DNA of 15,435 bases from Dimargaris cristalligena. Its lineage: Eukaryota > Kickxellomycota > Dimargaritomycetes > Dimargaritales > Dimargaritaceae. Below the pieces are notes generated by a model that saw only the letters and a list, made by a program, of their open reading frames with translations, was not told the DNA's origin and did no database searches. A program made the position numbers and the translations under genes. Shown here piece after piece: positions 1-8,406 of this stretch. Where the stretch lies: assembly GCA_027576995.1 (NCBI GenBank), contig JANBQC010000641.1:1-15435 (forward strand). Direction: 5' to 3'. Position 1 is the first letter of the stretch. Each line of letters opens with the position of its first letter.

Positions 1-1567
1 GGGGGGGCGTATAGGCAAGATTTGACTAGGATGGGGAGGGTGAAAATAAGAGGGAACAGCTGGACGAATAGGGTGCAGGAAACCTGGGCGGTTAACTGTA
101 GAATAATTATTTTTGGGGCCTTTATGGGTAGTTTTAGACCAAGCGCCAGTGCAAGTCGCAAAACCTATATGAATGGCGACGCTACAAGAGGGCTACTAAA
201 CAGCAGTTCATTAAGCTATCGGGTATGCCACTTCTACTATTGATTGTGGCTATGCCTACTCTATTTTATACATCCCAAGTGCTTCTTCGGGGATAGGTGC
301 GCGGGCTATGACATTCGCCGGACTAACATTGGCTGGCCTTTACCGATGTACCGACGTTACCACTTTTGACCGAAATCCCCATCGACTCCAGTATTTTAGC
401 ATCGTGACAATAAAAGAGGTACGGCTTAAATACTATTAGAATAACCTTATAAGCCAACTTTTTCTAACGGAAAAAGTTAGCGAGGGAAACCTTGCTATCC
501 GCAATTCCTTCAAATTTTAATGGTGGCTTAATGAGGCCAGTATACCTCTACTTCCCCTCTGACGTAGCCCGCTGTTTCCTTACTTGCATAGCTCCGTAGA
601 TTGAGCAGATGTCCACTAAAGCTTTGTGTATTGGGTAATCGCAGCTACCGGGGCACCCCTTTGTTCACTGGCATATTGGAGACTCCGGCTTATGAATTTT
701 CCACATATATAATAGTTATTTTCGCACTTGCAAGGCAGTTTTGGCATCAAAATATATATGGGTGAAATTCAGTCCAGCTATATAAGGGTTTGCACTATAT
801 GTGTATGGGAGAATATATGGGAAATGTATTTTTAACTAGTAATAGTGGCCGAATCTAATGGGTTTTTCGTTATACAGCTTGGATGAACTTCTCCCATATT
901 TCATTGAACTTACCATTGTTGTTGTTTTTTTGGATATTTTGGAATACCCTTTCAAAAGTTTTAAACACCCAGTTTTCCAAGTATGATTTATACGACAAGA
1001 ATCCTATTGTGGCGCTAAATGATTACCGATTACTGGTCACATCTCAAACGAGTATCCAGTCAATAGTACCGCCATCATGTGCATTATCTCAATAGCCTAC
1101 AGGCGAATACTATCCTGGTCTCCAGTATAATGCACCTGCATCGGACTACTAAGTTAGGGCTGGGCGAAACTCCGCTATAATGTCGCCCCCCCTGTACAAA
1201 GGTCAGCTAGGGGGAGGGGGGGTTGGATGATGAGCAATCGCCTCGAACGGCAAAATTATCAAAAAATTGGCCAATCTCCCGGAGCTGTCCGTTACATCCA
1301 TGGGCCTCGGCTCTCTCTGGGAACCCCTTGGGCCAATGGGCTGCTTCAAGCTCCCTTCCCCTCAGTCTAAAAATGGATGCCGGTGAAAACTATTCGACCG
1401 TTAATCGAGTGCCCCGTCCCTGCTATCTGGGCCCCCAGTGCACTTAAGTTTTGCCGACTCGAGTACCCCCACAGGTGAATATATTACCCCGCTGCAGGTT
1501 GAAACCCACGACACACACACATACCTTACTTGACGTATATTAAAAATGCCGCAGGGTAGGGAAATGT
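1..1567. other. Gene-free stretch with TATA-like runs and G/C homopolymers
   Basis: I see no coding region here. Open frames are short (75 codons at most) and resemble no protein family, and the minus strand has nothing of length. Between about 700 and 835 there are several TATATA-type runs without an associated gene. A C-run near 1184-1192 is followed by a G-rich stretch at 1210-1222, and a short AC repeat lies near 1511-1522. It may contain promoter or upstream exon sequence of the lipase gene downstream, but nothing in it proves that. Confidence 0.6.
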
Positions 1568-1578
1568 ATGTATCTCTC

Positions 1579-1586
1579 TATAAATA
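1579..1586 (+). promoter_or_regulatory. Possible TATA box upstream of the lipase gene
   Basis: The octamer TATAAATA lies about 310 bases before the first in-frame ATG of the lipase reading frame. That is far for a direct promoter, so it would fit better if there is a long leader or an unrecognised upstream exon. Such octamers also occur by chance in this AT-rich DNA. Confidence 0.25.
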
Positions 1587-1897
1587 TGCGCATACCCATC
1601 CTTGCTTATCAACAAACCCATGCTCCACCTATCGCCCAGTCGTTCATATATAGATTTTGCCTCGCGATATACTTTTTTGACCTTACCTCGTACTTAGCAA
1701 CTCGGCCTCCCGTCAACTATGCGCGCCGCTTTAATTTGGGTAAGTGGGCTATCCAGTGTCTTGAATAATCAAGCTGGGGGGTTCAGTTTGCCATATTTCA
1801 TCCGCAACTGCGACTCCCCACACATCATATCAGTGAGGATAAAATATGCTGCACGGCCATAAGGCTTTATTGTCAAACACTAGGTATCTGACCCCGA

Positions 1898-3683
1898 ATG
1901 CCCATGATATTATATACTGTATTTTGTAAATTACCCCAGTCCACGGCCACGGTTTTAGCCAGTGGATGGGCTGTCGAAGTCAATACGCTGCCCTATTCCC
2001 CCAATGAAACCCAGGCACAATCAAGTTGGTTCTCTAAGCCATTTTTTTCTTGGGGGGAAAACGCACCATCCCCTGCCAGTGAAAACCAGTTTAGTAGGGA
2101 GGTTGAAGCTAGTGTGACATTGGATGAACAGTATAATGACGGGGCCACCTGCGATCTCACCAAATTTGCGAAGGAGTGGGCCAAGCGTGAAGATGTCCCG
2201 GCCAAAGAAGTTGAACACTACAAACTTCTTCGCAAGTAAGTTGTCCTGTACATATTTCCATGATTCGATATCTATCGGCTAGCTCAGTCAGATTTTATTT
2301 TACCAGGGCACGCCGATTGGCGGTGTCTTCCTTATACTGTCTATTACCACCTCTCCCAAATAGGGAAGCCAATATGACCGTATGTACCAGTTTGTAATAG
2401 AATGGCAACCTATCCAACCGCTGTAACATTGGTCATTTCCAATACATTTTTTTGATTGCCTTGATATGTTTTGCCCTCACACGTTAGTTACGCATTTGCT
2501 GCCTACCAATCCCTAAGCACCATGGCCGAGGAAGTTGAGAAGGACCACTTTATAAAGACCGACTCCGTGAATATATTTGAAAGCCTTTCAACGGCTGCTT
2601 GTCACGGGTTCGTTGCTGAAGACAGTACGGGCGAAAATATTTATGTTTCATTCCGCGGTTCCACCCCCGAAGCCAAGGTTACGTTTTTTTACGATGCCAT
2701 GGGCTGGTCAACTGCTTGGCCGGGCTACGAATATATTTCGGTTCACAAGGGGTTTCTCTCGGTCTACAGTCAGTGTATCGAATCCTATACTGCGGCTCTC
2801 GACAAGGCAATGGCGAACTCCAAAGCAAAAACCATTTACTTTTTAGGGCATTCCCTCGGCGGTGGTAAGTGATTATGATTGTCGCTATTCAATTAATTTC
2901 CAAACGCCATAAATTCTCGAGCCTCTCTACCCCCCCCCCATGTCTGGTCCCAGTATACAAGTGGCCACATCCACGACTTAAAATGCATTATATTGGCGAA
3001 TTTAGGGTGAATATAGCACTCTCCATGTTTAGTAATACATCTCCTCCCTGGCCATGTCTAATCATTAACCCTATTTATTTATTTTTGGAAATTTGCACGA
3101 CTCTTTTGTTTTTACTGTCACAGCCGTCGCTAATCTGGCTGCCTTTGACTACGCGTCCGTATACAAAGGCAAGAAAACCCTGCCTCCTCGTCTGGTAACC
3201 TTTGGAAGCCCACCGGTCGGTAACAGGGAATTTGTGAAACAGTACAATAGTCGACTAATTCCAAGTACCCTAGTGACCTCTGGGTTCGACCTGGTTCCGA
3301 ATGTCCACCTAATGGGCACCTATTTCCACGTTAAAAAGGAAATCTACATTCTTCCAGGTGGGAAACGCACCATCCAGTGCATTTATGACGACGTACTGTT
3401 CGCCAACGATCCGAATTGCTCTCCTGACCTGTCCATGATGAATTGTAGCATCGCGGACCACAGCAACTATTGGGGATTGATTGATTTTACTCCCACCATC
3501 CTTAAAATATCCGAGAGCTCAGACCCTAGATTGAAGGGCAGACTGGTTAAGCAACCCACAGATGCCCAGTTAGAAGTTCTAGAGTCGATAGGCAATGTCG
3601 TGGAGCTCAATGATAAAACTCTGGAATCGGTAGTTGGTGTTCCTGAGGAGTCGTCCGACATCGAGTACTACGTGACAAGTTAG
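1898..3683 (+). CDS. Fungal-type class 3 lipase (alpha/beta hydrolase), three exons
   Basis: Probable triacylglycerol lipase or related esterase of the lipase class 3 family. Exons are 1898-2235, 2488-2864 and 3124-3683; the introns, 2236-2487 and 2865-3123, both start GTAAGT and end AG. Joined, they give 1275 nt, 424 residues. The second junction completes the nucleophile elbow GHSLGGAVANLAAF, with catalytic Ser at about residue 235. The other triad members fit the family: Asp about 294 in FDLVPNVH and His about 351 in ADHSNYWG. SFRGS upstream is the usual oxyanion-hole strand. The first ~110 residues are not conserved lipase sequence, and the N-terminus (MPMILYTVFCKL...) is not a good signal peptide, so the start is uncertain: an upstream exon may be missing. 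If secreted, it would act on external lipids. No neighbouring gene informs its role. Lipase assignment is firm; substrate and start are not. Confidence 0.9.
2236..2487 (+). other. Lipase intron 1 (phase 2)
   Basis: The donor CGCAA|GTAAGT and the acceptor CACGTTAG|TTACGC, preceded by a T-rich tract, join in phase 2 to give LLRNYAFAAY, which leads into the lipase fold. The nearer acceptor at about 2306 (TTACCAG) was discarded because that frame soon meets a stop. Confidence 0.85.
2865..3123 (+). other. Lipase intron 2 (phase 1), inside the nucleophile elbow
   Basis: The donor GGTG|GTAAGT and the acceptor GTCACAG|CCGTCG join in phase 1 and create the alanine codon of GHSLGGAVANLAAF. A TTAAC branch-like site and a pyrimidine-rich stretch precede the acceptor. 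Without splicing, the frame stops just after the catalytic serine. Confidence 0.93.
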
Positions 3684-3819
3684 ATGGACACGAGTGTCGG
3701 GAATTTGTCCTCAGTAATACGGAGATGTCATTTACAACAAGTCAGCCCACGATAGTTTAGGCCGACATAGCTCATTAAGGTATACTAGTGGTTTATGAGT
3801 GGTTTATTAGAAATTAGTA

Positions 3820-3825
3820 AATAAA
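3820..3825 (+). terminator. Poly(A) signal candidate for the lipase
   Basis: AATAAA lies 137 bases after the lipase stop codon, a normal distance for a fungal 3' UTR. It sits in AT-rich DNA, so it could also be chance. Confidence 0.45.
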
Positions 3826-5226
3826 TTAATGATTAGATTTTAGTTGCGCATTTATTGTGACTTGCAGCCGACGGTCTTGCAATGGGGTAATTGAATTATT
3901 GTACTAATACCAACCACAGCAATACCAATGCCATATGTGTGGTATCAAGACTTAGGGGGGGGAAAGGAAGAATCCGGAATTTTACTTGCGGGTTGGAGAA
4001 AATCCGGTTTCGGCAGGGAGTTTGGTCCAAGTAACCATTCAATAAGATATTACCGTCGACGAAAAATGTGCGCCTGGCGGTGAGTCAAACTTTGGACTAA
4101 CAAATCAAAACATGTCAATTAATTTGAAATGGGCATCTATTTGTTTATAAAAAAAACTCAATTAGATCTTTCGATTCGAGTGTATTATGAACTAGGATTT
4201 AAGATGTCAGGCTTGACTAAATCGTCGTCGTCATTGAAAATATACTGTAAATATAGTAAAATGTAAGCAATCTTAAAAACAATCACCGATGCCACTCCAA
4301 TAAGATACATCAATAAATGGCTACAAACGAGGGAAAATGATATATAAATTTATATCATTGTTAATACAGTGAGGATTCTTTAATTGGGAGACGGGATATA
4401 GACACGGGTGCAATGCGATGATAATCGATAGGTGTGCCCCTTATTCGGTGAAGTATATAAGTGTAGGACCCCCCATATACTCCGACAGTAAGTGTTCTAG
4501 TAAATGACCGGGCAGCAATAGAGATCCTCCATTCACAACCCCATCATGGAGTACACTTAATGACCCACCAATGTGGCAAGTAGAAGCCCGAGGTTAAATT
4601 AACGAACCCATCTCTAGCCGACATCCACTAGTGGATAGCAGCTCTTATTATAGTACACGTAGGCCACAGGGACCTGCGGGGATAGGTCGAACTTGATTAA
4701 GTCCGAAAAAAATGTAAATTACAGTCTGCTTCACCGCGCCCGCATTTCAGCCAGGGAATACCGTTGGTGCAGGATACGGTAGGGTCGGAACCCAGGCCGT
4801 CTATGCCCATATTATGTTCACTAAAAGCATACTTAAACTACAGGGTGATGTCGCTGGGCCAGTGGTTACAACAGGTAAATATAGACATTCGGGACATAGC
4901 GCAACCGCTTAATTTGAAATGGCTGTGTGCTTCGAGTATATACGAGACAGACAGCCCCTAACAGTCTAATGTATAGGTAGTCAGACTGGGCTGACGATGC
5001 ATTTTTAATAAACAAGTCCCGTTCTTCAATTTTATAATAATCGCACACCATAGAAGATATAGTTATTCGCTTCCCGCTTCAATATTCTTCGAACCCGTTA
5101 TTTACCGGGCATATATTGTCTAACATAGTCAAAGCTGTCTACTTGAAAAGGCAGAATCAGTCCTAATCATTTCAATAATCCATTGCTTTGGAATAGACAT
5201 AGTTCGTCAAGAAAATAGAGTGTCAA
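3826..5226. other. AT-rich intergenic spacer, no gene seen
   Basis: This spacer lies between the 3' ends of the lipase (+) and PEX19 (-), which are convergent. The only open frames are short and unconserved. It contains one clear AT hairpin (4336-4359) and scattered A/T runs. I found no tRNA cloverleaf and no sign of a transposon. Confidence 0.6.
4336..4359. repeat. AT inverted repeat (9-bp arms)
   Basis: AATGATATA and its reverse complement TATATCATT are separated by six bases (TAAATT). The stem is perfect but entirely A/T apart from one pair per arm, so stability is low. It lies in the spacer between convergent genes and has no assigned role. Confidence 0.6.
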
Positions 5227-5232
5227 TTTATT
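5227..5232 (-). terminator. Poly(A) signal candidate for PEX19
   Basis: TTTATT on the plus strand reads AATAAA on the minus strand, 100 bases beyond the PEX19 stop codon. Position and orientation suit a 3' UTR end. Confidence 0.5.
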
Positions 5233-5289
5233 GAGCTTCACCCCTCCTCACCCCACCAATCATGTTCGTTATTATATAATGGGGGTACT

Positions 5290-5305
5290 TTTTTTTTAAA
5301 AAAAA
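5290..5305. repeat. T8A8 palindrome in the PEX19 3' UTR
   Basis: A run of nine T is followed directly by eight A, giving a perfect 16-bp self-complementary tract 27 bases after the PEX19 stop codon. In the transcript it would also read U-run then A-run. It may influence 3' end formation or nucleosome positioning, but it could be simple homopolymer drift. Confidence 0.7.
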
Positions 5306-5331
5306 GGCGAAACTAGTGCCAAAGGCCGTAT

Positions 5332-6686
5332 TCACATCATTGAACAGTTATCCATACCCGGTAACTTGGGCATACCGTCGCTGCCCGTATCCATATCGGG
5401 GGCGATATCCTTGAGTATTTCCTTGGGGGGTTGGCCGCAGTCCTGCATATCTTTCATAAGGGCAACGATGCGACCTTGGCCCGCCTCGGACTGGGACTGG
5501 GCCTCGTAATCCGGGGCATTGTAAAAGGCCACGATTTCTTTGACGTAGGCGTATTGCTTGGCATATTGCTCGTACTCGGCGGCCGGTAGCGTCTCGCGGT
5601 GGGACTCCAGCCAGGCGGGATACCGTTCGGCGAGCTCCTTCATGGGCTCGAAGAGGACGTCTTTGGTCATGATTTGTTCGAGAATTCCCTCCATCATCTT
5701 CTCGAAATCATCGCCGTCAACGAGGCCCTCCATCTGCTGCATCATTTCGCTGATTAGGGAGTCGGGATTCTGGTCATCGGACATATCGGTCTAATAGTGG
5801 GTAGAATGGGTAATGTGTATAGTCAAGGTGGTGAGTAATAGCGACCGGTTTGAAGGACCCAATTCCGAAATAGGGTGGATTTTGAGGAGGGCTACCCCAG
5901 CTTGGTTATGCACAATGGTTCCACAGACAGAAAGGAGGGCACTATCACTTCTCAATAGAGGACGTGGGAACATTCCCGTAGCTGCAGACCACAATTTTTT
6001 AAATAATCAGGGGCGCAGTGCAAGAGGTAGCAGAAGACCCAGGGCCAGGCGTAACGCAGCCAGGGATGACCCAGGTGACTGCAGAAGTGGTGTATTGTAT
6101 CGATAGCGAGCCTTACCTGGGCTTGTTCGGAACTGGTGTCCAATTTATTGAGGGTCTGTACGATGCGCTCTTGGAAGGTCTGGGATTTCGACGCAGAAGC
6201 GGGTCCCTTCGTAGTGGAAGTGGAGGTGGCAGGGTTCGCAATAGAAGCAGCAGCAGTAGGGGTGGAGTCCGTTGGGACCGACCGATCCGAGGCACTTTGA
6301 CTGGCAACTGGCGAAGCCATGAGGTCATTGAGGTCGGCACCCTGTAGGGACTGGAGGAGGTTCTCCATGGTTGATTTCAAGGCAGGGGCTTCGTCAACCT
6401 GGCCCATCATTTGGCTCATTTCTTCCATCAGTTGGCGGGCGAATTCGTCCTCAAAGTCCTGACTGAAGTGGCCCACCGACTTCGACTCGGGTGGGGGCAT
6501 GCGCTTGGTTGACGCCGTCGTTGCCGTTGTCGTTACCGAGGGAGGGCCGGCTGAACTCGTAGGCGGAGCGGGGGGCTGGGTCTGGGGTGGGTTGAAGTCG
6601 TCTAGAATGTCATCGAGGAACTCGTCCAGGTCGTCGTCAGCGACGGCTGCCTCGGCGGACACTTTCGGGGGTGGGGGACCGGACAT
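5332..6686 (-). CDS. PEX19: Peroxin-19, peroxisomal membrane protein import receptor
   Basis: PEX19 is the cytosolic chaperone and receptor that binds peroxisomal membrane proteins and docks on PEX3. Exon 1 is 6117-6686 and exon 2 5332-5790, separated by a 326-bp phase 0 intron; the product is 342 residues, within the family's usual 280-350. Visible landmarks, N to C: an acidic amphipathic segment DDLDEFLDDILDDF (about 18-31) matching the PEX3-binding helix; a disordered Pro/Ser/Thr-rich stretch; the helix QDFEDEFARQLMEEMSQMM (about 76-94); another Ser/Thr/Ala-rich linker; then the conserved cargo-binding domain (about 200-285) with EPMKELAERYPAWLESHRE. The protein ends in CSMM, a CaaX farnesylation box as in most PEX19 proteins. 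The start ATG is the first in frame and the N-terminus matches the family. No truncation seen. It is transcribed away from the 6.7-8.4 kb spacer. Confidence 0.96.
5791..6116 (-). other. PEX19 intron (phase 0)
   Basis: Read on the minus strand, the donor is GCCCAG|GTAAGG and the acceptor CCCACTATTAG|ACCGATATG. The junction gives SSEQAQ-TDMSDDQN and keeps the frame. The ATG six bases into exon 2 could be mistaken for a start, but that would remove the PEX3-binding half. Confidence 0.88.
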
Positions 6687-8366
6687 GGTGTGGGTAAATT
6701 AACAGAGTGGGGGGAATAATAGAGTTCGGAATGCGGAGAATAATGAGCACAGAAGAGAGGAGCGTGAAGTCACAAGAGTAGAGCCCACCTCCACGTTAGA
6801 TACTGGGAAGAAGGGGGGCAAGAGCGTGTGTAGTAGGGAAAAAATGTACAGTGGATAATGGACGCTGAAGCTCGAGAGAATAAGAATAACCAAGGGTATG
6901 GGGAAGATGGTGATGCTGGGGAGAGCAGAGTGTACAACAATACAACCTGAATTTCAGTATGGGGAGGAGTCACACTGCCCGTCTCAGTCATACTACTTAC
7001 TCCTCCATGGTAAAATGCGCACTTCTCCATATTCCTTTATTGCCAACTGGCCGATATAGTAAAATAATGGCGGGCTCACCAGACAAATTAATAAATCCAA
7101 AAAAAAAGGTGCGGCCCTTCCTTGGCTTTGCCATGTGAAAAGAAGTAGTTCCCCAGCTCTCTTGCGCAAGGATATTAAATCCCTTTCCTTTATTATACAC
7201 ACCCTGATTATTCTTATAAGATTCCAGCATGGTATAGCATTGGCTGAGTGAAATAAGCACGTGACTTCCCTACCCCCCCTCCATTCCTGTTGGTTCACGA
7301 CGGCCGATTGACTACTATCTACTACCAAAACCCTTGATTTTAACATAGGAGAGATAATATAATTACTGGACTATATTATCCGGAGGCCAGTTCGTTTATC
7401 AAAAAATATTATCCCGAAAATCATGGAACAATCCGTCTTTTATTACCACCATGTTGAGTTTGGGAGTGCCCACAACTTACGAGTCACCGAAGTATGTCAA
7501 TCATTTATATATCCATAACCCACACTTTCAAACACACAGTCTGCGAACGATGGGCACCAAAATACCCTTCGGATAGCAGTTAGTGGGAACCTAGTATGGT
7601 ACACCATCATAATTGTCTTACCTCTCTCTCTCAGTAGCTGCGCGGCTATATCTAGCCCAGATTCTCCGAATCGTCGTGACACTATACGCCCAGGTTCCAT
7701 ACATCAATTGGCCTGGACCTACCCAAAGGTGATGTGATTCGGCCAGTTCCCATCTACTCGAAAACTTTCTCGTCTACTGGCTCGCGATCTAAATTCGCAC
7801 ACCGAAGCAACTTCGCCTGTTAGTCACATCGATAAACACCGCCGATACTGCTAGCGAGAATTCCGCGCCAACGACGGACCCACAATCGTAATGCTAAAGC
7901 ACCGCTTCATTCGCGAACGAGCCGGTAATAACGTACATGACCGCTGATTTCATTGTAATGCCCGGCTTTATCTGATATTGAAAACTGGAAGAGGGGGCTG
8001 TAAAACGACGCTAGACGGACAAAGAAAGGAAGTCACACATGCAAGTTTCCGCGTAGTACGTTGTATGCGCTACAATATACCTTTTGCCGACGCCAAAAAG
8101 AGACCCTAACGACCCCTCCCGTGAAAAACCCTCGAAATTGCCGACGCGTTAAACAAACTTAACAAATAACGGGCTAACTTCCGTCGCATTAGGAACCTAG
8201 CGGAGGTGCGCTAATAAGCGTCTATTGAATCGAACCCTGAACAAATAGGCGCATCGAAAAACATAACAACAATCCGGGCATTGGGCTAAGTGGCCATATC
8301 AATAAGACCGTAAAACAAAAACTCATAAATTTACTAATATACGAGACTGGACGAAAGCAGGGGGAG
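6687..8366. other. Intergenic region upstream of PEX19, no gene recognised
   Basis: The first ~250 bases upstream of PEX19 are strongly purine-rich on the plus strand, so the PEX19 sense strand is CT-rich there, consistent with a fungal pyrimidine-rich promoter or leader. A 117-codon minus-strand frame starting at 7346 has an ATG but no recognisable domain and ordinary composition; I regard it as chance. The 7350-8340 part shows no frame of note, no tRNA and no repeat. Confidence 0.55.
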
Positions 8367-8389
8367 GGGATATCAACGAGGGATATCCC
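8367..8389 (-). repeat. Small hairpin in the SR gene 3' UTR
   Basis: GGGATATC and GATATCCC form a perfect 8-bp stem with a 7-base loop, starting about 18 bases downstream of the SR protein's stop codon. In the mRNA it would make a short GC-closed hairpin. Its function is unknown. Confidence 0.6.
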
Positions 8390-8406
8390 GGTTTCCGCAC
8401 CTCCGG

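Noticed and set aside
1223..1447. 74-codon plus-strand frame near the window start
   Set aside because: No domain, composition like noncoding sequence, no supporting splice or promoter signals.
3938..3950. TGGTATCAAGA, similar to a retroelement primer-binding site
   Set aside because: Isolated match with no LTR, no polypurine tract and no coding relic nearby.
6993..7346. 117-codon minus-strand frame with ATG upstream of PEX19
   Set aside because: No recognisable domain, mixed composition, and overlapping open frames of similar length in the same stretch; most likely chance.
8200..8245. GGTTCGATTC on the minus strand, resembling a tRNA T-loop
   Set aside because: The flanking bases do not form the five-pair T-stem and no other arms are present.
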